From Cetobacterium ceti (GTDB lineage Bacteria; Fusobacteriota; Fusobacteriia; Fusobacteriales; Fusobacteriaceae), in assembly GCF_900167275.1 (NCBI RefSeq), contig NZ_FUWX01000013.1:1-64000 (forward strand): a stretch of DNA of 64,000 nt, read 5' to 3'. Positions 53,668 to 61,534 of this stretch are shown piece by piece (the first letter of the stretch is position 1; each line of letters opens with the position of its first letter). Below the pieces are notes generated by a model. It was not told the DNA's origin, ran no database searches, and saw only the letters and a program-made list of their open reading frames with translations. The position numbers were made by a program, and so were the translations under genes.

Positions 53668-54624
53668 TTAAAATTTAAAGTTTAATCCAACTTCTATAAA
53701 TTCTTTATAACTTTTTTTACTTGAATTACTACTAGATTCCCATTTACCAATTTCATATCCTAAATTAGTAAATACAGTTGTAGAATTATCTAAAGCATAA
53801 TTCATCTTTAAATAAACTCTATTTGCATCAAATGGATTTTTTATATTTTTTCCCATTTCATAATTTTTTGTAACAACATTTTTCTCTTCTTTTTTACCAC
53901 TTGCAGTTAACCAAGTTCTCCATTCCACATTTGCTGAAAACTTTTCATATGTATAAGTTGGCGTAAAGAATCTTAATTGTTGAAAATTATAATTTCCTTG
54001 CTTATTTGAATTTACATTATAGCTTCCTTCAAAATAATATGACATAGCCCAACCTTTATAGGATAATCTAGGTTGTACTTCTATATAGTTATAATCTGGA
54101 TCCTGGTCTGATCTAGCTCCATATCCATAAATTACATAACCAGAAATATAATCAGTAGGAGCAAAACTATATTGTAAATCATATTCGTCATATGCAGTCC
54201 CTGCTTCATATGTGAATCCAATAGAATTATTTCCATATATATTATTTCTAGTTACACTTACATAATTTTTAGTATTCTTTTTTATAAAAATTCCTTTTTT
54301 CCCATCATTATAAGAAGATTTTGTATTTGAATCAAAATATCTTCTAGTTTGTAAATAACCTGTCCAATTATCACCATAAGCAAAATTTGCATAAAATCTT
54401 AAATTATTTGAACCTATATTTCCATTAGCTTTTCCAGAACGATTCTCATTCCAAATTCCAGTTGTAATACTTGTAACTCTAAATTTTGGCATTTCATTTA
54501 CCACTGGAGCTACAATTAAAGTATTATCTTCAATAACTGTTACTGGTGTAACTTCTTTTTCAGCAGCTTGAGCTGTTCCTGCTAAAATTACCATTGAACC
54601 TAATAAAAGTGCTATCTTTTTCAT
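53668..54624 (-). CDS. FomA-like outer-membrane beta-barrel porin
   Basis: The 318-residue protein begins with a clear signal peptide ending AQA (residue 20). A short proline-containing linker follows (EVTPVTVIEDN), then alternating amphipathic strands rich in Tyr, Asn and Gly. The C-terminus EVGLNFKF ends in Phe, as required by the Bam machinery. The pattern resembles the major fusobacterial porin FomA but is shorter, so it is a relative rather than a clear FomA. The gene has a long 5' leader of about 400 bases. That leader contains a GEMM-I riboswitch and terminator (54900-54986) and a small hairpin before the GGGAGG site. It is therefore probably switched by cyclic-di-GMP. Confidence 0.82.
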   Translation of the reverse strand: MKKIALLLGSMVILAGTAQAAEKEVTPVTVIEDNTLIVAPVVNEMPKFRVTSITTGIWNENRSGKANGNIGSNNLRFYANFAYGDNWTGYLQTRRYFDSNTKSSYNDGKKGIFIKKNTKNYVSVTRNNIYGNNSIGFTYEAGTAYDEYDLQYSFAPTDYISGYVIYGYGARSDQDPDYNYIEVQPRLSYKGWAMSYYFEGSYNVNSNKQGNYNFQQLRFFTPTYTYEKFSANVEWRTWLTASGKKEEKNVVTKNYEMGKNIKNPFDANRVYLKMNYALDNSTTVFTNLGYEIGKWESSSNSSKKSYKEFIEVGLNFKF

Positions 54625-54649
54625 AAAGTCAATCCTCCCAGAGTTGTAT

Positions 54650-54673
54650 TAGTGAATTAAATATCATTCACTA
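54650..54673 (-). promoter_or_regulatory. Hairpin just upstream of the porin ribosome binding site
   Basis: TAGTGAAT (54666-54673 on the complementary strand) pairs with ATTCACTA (54650-54657) with an eight-base loop, ending 11 bases before GGGAGG. It could stabilise the mRNA or shape translation. Confidence 0.45.
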
Positions 54674-54890
54674 TTACTTATATATCTGGTTAAACTACTT
54701 AGATGCAACTTTTTTTTCATTTTTTATTTTTTTGATTTTATTTCCCGACCTGTCAATAAAATCTAGCTTTATATTTTTTCATCACTTAAACTTAACATTT
54801 CAATCTTAATCACTTTTATTAATAACTTACACATCTACTTTACATTTATCATTTTATATTCAACTATTTACCATAAAATAAATTTTAGGT

Positions 54891-54926
54891 AAAAAAAAAG
54901 TTGCAAACAAAAATAATGTTTGCAAC
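54891..54926 (-). terminator. Riboswitch-controlled intrinsic terminator
   Basis: In RNA sense GTTGCAAACA (54926-54917) pairs perfectly with TGTTTGCAAC (54909-54900), and a nine-T run follows. Its left arm starts with GTTGC, which is also the 3' strand of the aptamer P1 helix. Confidence 0.92.
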
Positions 54927-54986
54927 TGGCTGCCATTTTAAAGGCCCTTTAGTTTTGCGTCACATGGTTTCCCATGCTTTGCCAAA
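54922..54986 (-). ncRNA. Cyclic-di-GMP-I (GEMM-I) riboswitch aptamer
   Basis: On the minus strand the conserved GEMM-I pieces occur in order. TTTGGCAAAG is the 5' side (54986 down). Hairpin P2 is GCATGG-GAAA-CCATGT (54977-54962), with the GNRA tetraloop. GACGCAAA is at 54961-54954 and GGGCC at 54947-54943. ATGGCAGCC at 54936-54928 and GTTGC at 54926-54922 close P1. This matches the Vc2-type layout in which GCAAA and GACGCAAA surround the ligand. The transcript starts from a strong promoter at 55028-55056 and leads to the porin gene. Discrimination between c-di-GMP and the rarer cGAMP variant is not possible by eye with certainty. Confidence 0.9.
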
Positions 54987-55027
54987 TATATTCACTTTAA
55001 TTATTTATTCCTCATTAAACTAAATTT

Positions 55028-55056
55028 AGTATATAACTTTTCTGAACATATGTCAA
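55028..55056 (-). promoter_or_regulatory. Sigma-70 promoter of the riboswitch-porin transcript
   Basis: On the minus strand TTGACA (55056-55051) is followed after exactly 17 bp by TATACT (55033-55028). It overlaps the last codons of the upstream hydrolase gene and starts RNA about 35 bases before the aptamer. The other part of the 428-base gap, 54674-54890, shows no frame or clear motif. Confidence 0.85.
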
Positions 55057-55892
55057 CCTAAAAAATTACAAATTTTATCATAAACTTCTTTTTTCTTAAG
55101 TCCATTTAAAATTTCATGACCTTCATCAGAATAGAGTTTCAATACTACTCTTGTAAAATTTAAATTTTCATAAAAATTACATAAATTTTTAACTCCTTTT
55201 CCATATAATCCTATTGGATCTTTTTCACCTGAAATAATAAGTAATGGAATATTTTTCCTTACTTGAGAAAAAGATTCTTTTTTATATAAATTAGATAAAA
55301 AATCTAAAAAATTATAATAAAATGTTGGAACATATGGAAATCCACATAAAGAACTGTCTAAATATTCTTTTAAAGCTATTTTATCAGTTATTAACCAAGA
55401 ATAATCTTTTTTAAATTTAAAAAATAATATTTTATTAAATATTATTTTGGGCTTTTTAATAAAAATACTTAATAATTTAAAAAAATATTTTCCTAAACTT
55501 ACAACCAGTTTCCTTTCACCACAACTGCCTATAAAAATATACTTATTTACTATATAGCTCATATGTTTCATATGTTCTTGCCCTATAAAAGATCCCATGC
55601 TATGACCTAAAATATAAATTGGTATACTGGGATATTTTTCTCTTAAATCTTCTGTAATTGCCATTTGATTTTTAACTAACACCTCAAAAGAATCTTCAAA
55701 ATAACCTAAAGTATTATTTTTATAGGCATTTTCTCCATGATTCAAATGATCTGATAAAACAACTCCATAACCTTTTGAATTTAAATACTCACTGAAATCT
55801 AAATACCTCATAGAATATTCAGACATTCCATGAATAATTTGTATAATGCCTTTTAAAGGTAATTTTTCATCATAAATTATCTTATAATCCAT
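55053..55892 (-). CDS. Lysophospholipase-like alpha/beta-hydrolase (peptidase S33 family)
   Basis: The 279-residue hydrolase has GIIQIIHGMSEYSMRYLDFSEYL at the N-terminus (the HGM oxyanion region), LSDHLNHGENA, and the nucleophile Ser98 in GHSMGS. ISGEKDPIG holds the late Asp, and SDEGHEILNG holds the catalytic His. This is the monoacylglycerol lipase/PldB type. There is no signal peptide. It lies eight bases after yaaA on the minus strand and is probably co-transcribed with it. The promoter of the downstream riboswitch transcript overlaps its 3' end. Confidence 0.88.
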   Translation of the reverse strand: MDYKIIYDEKLPLKGIIQIIHGMSEYSMRYLDFSEYLNSKGYGVVLSDHLNHGENAYKNNTLGYFEDSFEVLVKNQMAITEDLREKYPSIPIYILGHSMGSFIGQEHMKHMSYIVNKYIFIGSCGERKLVVSLGKYFFKLLSIFIKKPKIIFNKILFFKFKKDYSWLITDKIALKEYLDSSLCGFPYVPTFYYNFLDFLSNLYKKESFSQVRKNIPLLIISGEKDPIGLYGKGVKNLCNFYENLNFTRVVLKLYSDEGHEILNGLKKKEVYDKICNFLG

Positions 55893-55900
55893 TCTCTCTC

Positions 55901-56632
55901 CTAAATATTTTTAGTAAAAAAATATTTATCATCTTCACATAATTTTATATTTAATTTATAACCTTCCTGTGAAAATAATTTTATTTTTTCAATATTCAAA
56001 TCGTCTATATTATTTTTTATTAAAAAATCTAAAAATTTTCCTCTCATTTTTTTTGCTTCATTACTTATATTTTTAATATTCTCTCCTTGAATTTGCCTAA
56101 ATTCTATATCTATAAATTTATATTCTTTTCTATTTAATAATTTTGAAAATTCTCCTGATGCTAAATTAATTATAATTTCATCTTTATAAAATTCTTTCTC
56201 AATAGAATTTTTCCAATAACTATATAAAGACTCTTCAAATATTTTCACTGTCATATCTAATCTATAAGGTTTAATCAAAGTACTGGGAGTTACAACTCCA
56301 TATAAAGCTGAAAAAATACGACAATATTTTTCTAAATATTTAAATTCTTTTTCTCTATATTTTTCTAGTTCTAAGTTACTAAAACTAACTCCATCATATA
56401 ATCCTATACTAATAGTGCTTTCTAACATTGAATAATTTAAAATATTTTCATAAGTATTATTTAAAAGAACTCCTTTTATTTTCATTAAGTTTCCAATTTC
56501 TTCTTTAGAAAAAGTTTGTAATTTTTTTATTATTTTTTCTGTTTTTTCTGGAAATAAAATCTTTTTTTCATCTAATTGTAGATTAATCTTTTTTTTATTC
56601 ATTCCTTTGCTAGGAGAAAATATTATCTTCAT
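55901..56632 (-). CDS. yaaA: YaaA-family peroxide-stress protein (UPF0246)
   Basis: The 243-residue protein begins MKIIFSPSKGM, the YaaA hallmark. It contains LYDGVSFSNLEL near residue 80, IFSALYGVVTPSTLIKPYRLDM near 105, NLASGEFSKLL near 160, and KMRGKFLDFLI. In E. coli YaaA limits free iron and oxidative damage during peroxide stress and binds DNA. The ATG at 56632 fits both the family N-terminus and the AAAGGA spacing better than the ATG four codons upstream, so it was used. It leads a two-gene unit with the hydrolase. Confidence 0.92.
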   Translation of the reverse strand: MKIIFSPSKGMNKKKINLQLDEKKILFPEKTEKIIKKLQTFSKEEIGNLMKIKGVLLNNTYENILNYSMLESTISIGLYDGVSFSNLELEKYREKEFKYLEKYCRIFSALYGVVTPSTLIKPYRLDMTVKIFEESLYSYWKNSIEKEFYKDEIIINLASGEFSKLLNRKEYKFIDIEFRQIQGENIKNISNEAKKMRGKFLDFLIKNNIDDLNIEKIKLFSQEGYKLNIKLCEDDKYFFTKNI

Positions 56633-56684
56633 AAATTTACACATCCTTTCTTTGGTAAATTATAACTACTTTTTATATAATTTG

Positions 56685-56736
56685 CCATTAAAAAAACTGT
56701 ACTTGGAACTTATACTAAAGTTCTAAATACAGTTTT
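56685..56736 (-). terminator. Intrinsic terminator of nhaC
   Basis: AAAACTGTA (56693-56701) pairs with TACAGTTTT (56728-56736), with GAACTT/AAGTTC pairing inside. On the minus strand TTTTTT follows. Confidence 0.9.
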
Positions 56737-56743
56737 ATCTATC

Positions 56744-58081
56744 TTAAACCATTTCTTCCATAGGGCTATGATGTTTTAAAAAATATCTATAATAAGGAAT
56801 ATATATTGATATTATTGTAAAGAGTAATAATAATTGCTGATACCAAAGATACGGTAAAACTTCAAAAGGAGAAGCTAATCCCTTTGTAAATCCTATTAAA
56901 ATAAGCATTTGAGCTCCATAAGGAATTACTCCTTGAGCAATACAAGAACATATTCCTAAAAGTCCCGCAACTCTTCTTTTATCAATTCCATGCTGCTGAG
57001 AAATTTTTTTAGCTAAAGGCCCATTTATAATTATAGCTACTGTATTATTTGCAACAGCAAAATCTGTTAAAGCAACTAATATTCCTATTCCTACTTGAGC
57101 ACTTTTTTTTCCTACTATAAATTTATCTACTTTTTCTAATATCCATTGAATCCCTCCTGCTTTGGTGACTAAAGCTGCTAGACCTCCTGTTAAAAGAGAA
57201 AGTAAAAAAATTTCATTCATATTATTAAAGCCAACATAAATTTCTCTAGCAAGACCTATGAAAGAAAAAGTTCCATAATATATTCCAATAGCACCAGAAA
57301 GAAATATTCCTCCTGTTAATACTACAAAAACATTAACACCCATTAAAGATACAACTAAAACAAAAATATATGGAATAATTTTCAATAAATTATAATTATA
57401 TTCTTGAGGAGGTATTATTGTCTCTGGCCTTCCAAATATGAAAAATAATATAAATGTTATTACTGCTGCCGGTATAGCAATTCCAACATTAGCTAAAAAC
57501 TTATCTTTCATTCTGCAACCTTGAGTTCTTGTAGCTGAAATTGTAGTATCTGATATTAAAGATAAATCATCTCCAAACATTGCCCCACCCATTACTGCTG
57601 CTAAAAGTATAGGCAACGAAAGTTGTGTCTTCTCTGCTAATTCAATGGCAATAGGAGCTATCGCTACTACAGAACCCACTGAAGTTCCTGTTGCAGTTGA
57701 TATAAAGCTTGTGATCACAAAAATTCCTGCAGTTATATATTCAATCGGTATATACGAAAGTCCTAAATTAGCCGTTGCATCAACTCCACCAATTTTTTTT
57801 GTAACCGCTGCAAAAGCTCCTGCTAAAAGATATATAATACACATTATTATAATATCTGAATTCCCACAACCTTTAACAAGAGTTTCAAACTTTTCATTAA
57901 CACTTTCCTTAAAAAGAAAAAAAGCTGAAATAATTCCACATACAATTGCAATTGGTGAGGGCAGCTGATAAAACGCCATCGATGTTCCCTTCAATTGAAA
58001 ATATAAACCTGTCCCCAAATACACTACAATAAAAATGACAAATGGTATTAATCCCTTAAAATTAGCTTTAGCTTTTTCCAT
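56744..58081 (-). CDS. nhaC: NhaC-family Na+/H+ antiporter
   Basis: The 445-residue carrier has about 11-12 helices with the family core GGAMFGDDLSLISDTTISATRTQGC near residue 180 and VANNTVAIIINGP near 345. NhaC proteins exchange Na+ for H+; some members instead exchange malate and lactate or carry amino acids. The substrate is therefore assigned only at family level. The longer frame to 58132 was rejected because GGAGG lies just before the ATG at 58081. A promoter at 58163-58191 gives a leader of about 75 bases with possible structure. Confidence 0.85.
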   Translation of the reverse strand: MEKAKANFKGLIPFVIFIVVYLGTGLYFQLKGTSMAFYQLPSPIAIVCGIISAFFLFKESVNEKFETLVKGCGNSDIIIMCIIYLLAGAFAAVTKKIGGVDATANLGLSYIPIEYITAGIFVITSFISTATGTSVGSVVAIAPIAIELAEKTQLSLPILLAAVMGGAMFGDDLSLISDTTISATRTQGCRMKDKFLANVGIAIPAAVITFILFFIFGRPETIIPPQEYNYNLLKIIPYIFVLVVSLMGVNVFVVLTGGIFLSGAIGIYYGTFSFIGLAREIYVGFNNMNEIFLLSLLTGGLAALVTKAGGIQWILEKVDKFIVGKKSAQVGIGILVALTDFAVANNTVAIIINGPLAKKISQQHGIDKRRVAGLLGICSCIAQGVIPYGAQMLILIGFTKGLASPFEVLPYLWYQQLLLLFTIISIYIPYYRYFLKHHSPMEEMV

Positions 58082-58162
58082 ATAACCTCCAAAGTAATCA
58101 GTGAAGCAAGTTAAAGTAGTCCACCATCTCAAATGTTACATGTTGAAATGTTTTGTACTACA

Positions 58163-58191
58163 TTTATACCCGAAGCTCTTTTTAAGGGCAA
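58163..58191 (-). promoter_or_regulatory. Promoter of nhaC
   Basis: On the minus strand TTGCCC (58191-58186) is followed after 17 bp by TATAAA (58168-58163). The leader between it and the ATG contains GTAGT and ACTAC arms and a repeated AACATTT. Confidence 0.55.
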
Positions 58192-58225
58192 ATTTTTAAA
58201 AATAAACTGTTAGTATACACTTTTT

Positions 58226-58435
58226 TTATTTTAGTTTTGGTATATTCTTTACAATTCTTATAACATTATTATAATTAATTTGAGATGTTTCTTTATTTGT
58301 ATCTATGAATATTATAGAATAACTATTAACTTGAGGAATAAATACAATTTCTTTTATCACTCCATAAAGTCTTGATCCATCCACAAAATAAATACAAACA
58401 TCTGAATTTCTATATTCAGCTAAGTAATTTTCCAT
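58226..58435 (-). CDS. Hfq/Sm-like RNA-binding protein (divergent)
   Basis: The 69-residue protein starts with a helix-like ENYLAEYRN. The Sm1-type strand pair VCIYFVDGSRLYGVI then aligns with the Hfq block VSIYLVNGIKLQGQI. After a longer loop (FIPQVNSYS) come IIFIDTNKETS and an Sm2-like INYNNVIRIV, in the place of Hfq YKHAIS. Length and order fit a hexameric Sm fold, but the Hfq residues of Sm2 (YKH) are not kept. RNA binding is an inference. The ATG at 58435 has AAGGAG nine bases upstream; the ATG at 58444 abuts that site. It lies 60 bases after the alanine dehydrogenase gene. Confidence 0.6.
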   Translation of the reverse strand: MENYLAEYRNSDVCIYFVDGSRLYGVIKEIVFIPQVNSYSIIFIDTNKETSQINYNNVIRIVKNIPKLK

Positions 58436-58495
58436 ATGTATCATCTCCTTAATTGTTATTTGTTTTACTCTACAATTATTTTAAAAATATTCCTT

Positions 58496-59599
58496 TTAAA
58501 ATAATTTATGAAATTCTAAATTATAAAGTTTACTTATAACTTTATTTGTACATTTCCCTTTATATAAATTTATTCCACCAACTAACTCTGGATATTTTTT
58601 TATTGCTTCCTCTAAAGAATTATTTACTAAAACTTCTAAATATTTATAAGTAACATTTGTTAATGCTTTTGTTGAAGTTTCAGAAAAAGCCCCAGGTATA
58701 TTTGTGACGCAATAATGATTTATTCCATCAACTTCATAAATTGGATTTTCATGAGTAGTCGGCACAGATGTTTCAAAACATCCTCCTTGATCTATAGAAA
58801 TATCCATTAATAAACTTCCCTTTGGAATTAACTTTAAATCCTCTTTCAAAATTAATTTTGGTGCTCTATCCCCTGGAATTAATACTGTTCCTATTATTAA
58901 ATCTCCTTCAGAAATTACTTTTAAAATATTCTCCCTATTTGAGTAAAGAGTTTCTATTTGATTTTGATAAATGTCTTCTAAATATTTTAATTTTTCTATG
59001 TCAATATCTAAAATAATAACATTAGCTCCTAATCCATAAGCAATTTTTAAAGCATTTTGCCCAACTGTTCCAGCCCCTATAATAACAATTTTTCCACTTC
59101 TAGTTCCTACTGTTCCTCCCAAAAGTAATCCTTTCCCTTTATTAACTTTTGATAAAAAATATCCTCCTAAAATAACTGAAGATTTCCCAGCAACTTCTGA
59201 CATAGGAAATAATAAAGGTAAAAATCCATTTTCTTTTTCTATTGTTTCATAAGCAATACATATACATTTTTTTTCTATTAATTTTCTTGTTAATTTTTCA
59301 TTTGAAGCCAAATGAAAATATGTAAATATCACTTGATTTTCTTTTATAAAAGAAAGTTCTATCTCTTGAGGCTCTTTTACTTTTATTATAAAATTACTTT
59401 TTTTATAAATATCTTTTAAAGAATATAAAATTTGTCCTCCTGCACTTATATATTCTTCGTTTGAAAATCCAGACCCAATTCCTGCATCTTTTTCTATATA
59501 AACTTTATGATTTTGTTCTATTAATTTTTTAACTCCTTCAGGAGTTAATCCTACCCTATTTTCATTATTTTTTATTTCTCGTGGAACTCCTATAATCAT
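58496..59599 (-). CDS. ald: Alanine dehydrogenase
   Basis: It oxidatively deaminates L-alanine to pyruvate and ammonia with NAD, or runs in reverse. The 367-residue protein has VPREIKNNENRVGLTP at the N-terminus, Lys in IKVKEPQ, the catalytic His region TYFHLASN near residue 92, the NAD loop IVIIGAGTVGQNALKIAYGLGA near 168, and VTNIPGAFSETSTKALTN near 300. GGGAGG before the ATG at 59599 sets the start; the longer frame was rejected. Import by the Ala/Gly symporter at 27 kb would supply its substrate. Confidence 0.95.
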   Translation of the reverse strand: MIIGVPREIKNNENRVGLTPEGVKKLIEQNHKVYIEKDAGIGSGFSNEEYISAGGQILYSLKDIYKKSNFIIKVKEPQEIELSFIKENQVIFTYFHLASNEKLTRKLIEKKCICIAYETIEKENGFLPLLFPMSEVAGKSSVILGGYFLSKVNKGKGLLLGGTVGTRSGKIVIIGAGTVGQNALKIAYGLGANVIILDIDIEKLKYLEDIYQNQIETLYSNRENILKVISEGDLIIGTVLIPGDRAPKLILKEDLKLIPKGSLLMDISIDQGGCFETSVPTTHENPIYEVDGINHYCVTNIPGAFSETSTKALTNVTYKYLEVLVNNSLEEAIKKYPELVGGINLYKGKCTNKVISKLYNLEFHKLF

Positions 59600-59659
59600 T
59601 AATATTCCTCCCTTATATTTTTTCTTATAATTATAGTTCTCCACTTTTCTAAAAAACCT

Positions 59660-59688
59660 TTAAAAAAAAAGTTGCCCATAAGGACAAC
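59660..59688 (-). terminator. Intrinsic terminator of the UPF0210 gene
   Basis: GTTGCCC (59671-59677) pairs with GGACAAC (59682-59688) with one mismatch. On the minus strand a nine-T run follows. Confidence 0.85.
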
Positions 59689-61046
59689 TAATTTTTAAAG
59701 CTATGTATTGGAGCTGGTATTCTTCCACCTCTATGAATAAAATTCTTGCAACTATAATTATTAACTGCCATTATTGGCGCCCAACCTAAAAGTCCTCCAA
59801 ACTCAACAGTCTGTCCCACATCTTTTCCTATAACTGGAATAATTCTTACAGCTGTAGTTTTATTATTTACCATTCCTATTGCTGATTCATCTGCAATTAT
59901 TCCTGAAATAGTTTCAGCACTTGTTTTCCCAGGTATTGCTATCATATCAAGTCCAACTGAACAAACACAAGTCATAGCTTCTAACTTCTCTATAGTTAAA
60001 GCTCCTATTTTTGCTGCTTCTATCATGGCATGATCTTCACTCACAGGTATAAATGCTCCTGAGAGTCCTCCTACATAAGAAGATGCCATAACCCCACCTT
60101 TTTTTACATTATCATTTAAAATAGCTAAGGCCGCTGTTGTCCCTGGAGCTCCTGGTTGCTCTAATCCCATCTCTTGAAAAATTTCTCCAATACTATCTCC
60201 CACAGCAGGAGTAGGAGCTAAAGATAAATCTATTATACCGAAAGGAACATTTAATCTTCTTGATGCTTCTTGAGCTACAATTTGCCCAACTCGGGTTATT
60301 TTAAAAGCTGCTTTTTTTACTGTTTCACATAAAGTTTCAAAATCTTTTCCTTTAACTTCTTCTAAAGCTCTTTTAACAACTCCCGGTCCACTTACTCCTA
60401 CATTTATAACGCAATCAGCTTCTCCTACCCCATGAAAAGCCCCAGCCATAAATGGATTGTCTTCCACTGCATTACAAAATACAACTAGTTTTGCGCAACC
60501 TAAAGAGTCCATTTCCTTAGTTAATTCTGCCGTTTCTTTTATAATTTCTCCCATTGTTTTTACTGCATCCATATTTATTCCGTTTCTTGAAGTTCCTACA
60601 TTCACCGAAGCACAAACTCTTTCTGTTACTTTCATCGCTTCTGGAATAGAAGAAATTAATATTTTATCTGAATTTGTATATCCCTTCTGTACAAGAGCTG
60701 AAAATCCCCCTATGAAATTAACTCCGCACTCTTTTGCTGCTCTATCTAAAGTTTCTGCTATAGAAACATAGGAATCTGTTTTACATCCTGATGCTGCTAT
60801 GGCGATAGGAGTAACTGATATTCTTTTATTAACCACAGGAACTCCAAACTCTTTTGCAATTTCTTCTCCAACTTCAACTAAATCTTTTGCATACTTCACT
60901 ATTTTGTTATATATATTTTCATTAAATTTATCTATACTTGGATCAGCACAATCCATTAAATTTATTCCCATTGTTATTGTTCGAACATCTAATTTTGCCT
61001 CTTTAATCATTTCATTTGTTTCTTGAATTTCAATTCTTGAAATCAT
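59688..61046 (-). CDS. PFL-family protein UPF0210 (DUF711)
   Basis: The 452-residue cytoplasmic protein has characteristic blocks: [19 protein letters not shown] near residue 19, [16 protein letters not shown] near 73, [19 protein letters not shown] near 144, [12 protein letters not shown] near 228, and [34 protein letters not shown] near 295. Structures of the family are known, but the reaction is not settled. It is almost always preceded by the small ACT protein, as here (16 bases apart), so the pair likely works together in sensing or converting an amino acid. GGGGGA ribosome binding site. Confidence 0.92.
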   Translation of the reverse strand: MISRIEIQETNEMIKEAKLDVRTITMGINLMDCADPSIDKFNENIYNKIVKYAKDLVEVGEEIAKEFGVPVVNKRISVTPIAIAASGCKTDSYVSIAETLDRAAKECGVNFIGGFSALVQKGYTNSDKILISSIPEAMKVTERVCASVNVGTSRNGINMDAVKTMGEIIKETAELTKEMDSLGCAKLVVFCNAVEDNPFMAGAFHGVGEADCVINVGVSGPGVVKRALEEVKGKDFETLCETVKKAAFKITRVGQIVAQEASRRLNVPFGIIDLSLAPTPAVGDSIGEIFQEMGLEQPGAPGTTAALAILNDNVKKGGVMASSYVGGLSGAFIPVSEDHAMIEAAKIGALTIEKLEAMTCVCSVGLDMIAIPGKTSAETISGIIADESAIGMVNNKTTAVRIIPVIGKDVGQTVEFGGLLGWAPIMAVNNYSCKNFIHRGGRIPAPIHSFKN

Positions 61047-61062
61047 TAATATTCCCCCTTAA

Positions 61063-61332
61063 TTAAATACGATGCATACAATTGAAAATATCTTCATGTT
61101 GCACATTGATAACTATTCCTAACTCTATTCCAATGTTTGGAAGTTCCTCACTTATTATCTCTATTGGTTTTTTGGATTTAGAAACATCTACAATCATAAT
61201 CATATTAAAATATCCATCTATAATTGACTGAGAAATATCTAAAATATTAACATTTACTTCAGCTAAATAATTAGAAACTTTAGCTATAATCCCAACTCTA
61301 TCTTTTCCTAAAACAGTAACAATACATTTCAT
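61063..61332 (-). CDS. ACT-domain protein UPF0237
   Basis: The 89-residue single ACT domain begins MKCIVTVLGKDRVGIIAKVSNYLAEVNVNILDIS, followed by the glycine-containing turn IDGYFNMIMIVD. ACT domains bind small ligands, often amino acids, at dimer interfaces. It is the conserved partner of UPF0210 and lies immediately upstream of it on the minus strand. The ATG at 61332 is six bases after AGGAGG; the ATG two codons earlier abuts it and was rejected. Confidence 0.92.
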   Translation of the reverse strand: MKCIVTVLGKDRVGIIAKVSNYLAEVNVNILDISQSIIDGYFNMIMIVDVSKSKKPIEIISEELPNIGIELGIVINVQHEDIFNCMHRI

Positions 61333-61534
61333 TTGCATCCTCCTAAGTTTTTAGAATTTATTTGGTTCAATACAATTATAGTATATTTTTTATTTCTTAT
61401 CCTAATTTTTTACTAAATATAGAATTTTGAATATAAAAATTACATAGAAAAATAACTACAGATTATAAACGATTTACCATTTTCTATAAATCATATACTA
61501 TTCAATCAAAATCTAAGAAAATTTGGAGGAGAAT

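Noticed and set aside
60457-61026. Open frames on the plus strand opposite the UPF0210 gene
   Set aside because: They mirror a highly conserved protein on the other strand and have no initiation signals; they are shadows.
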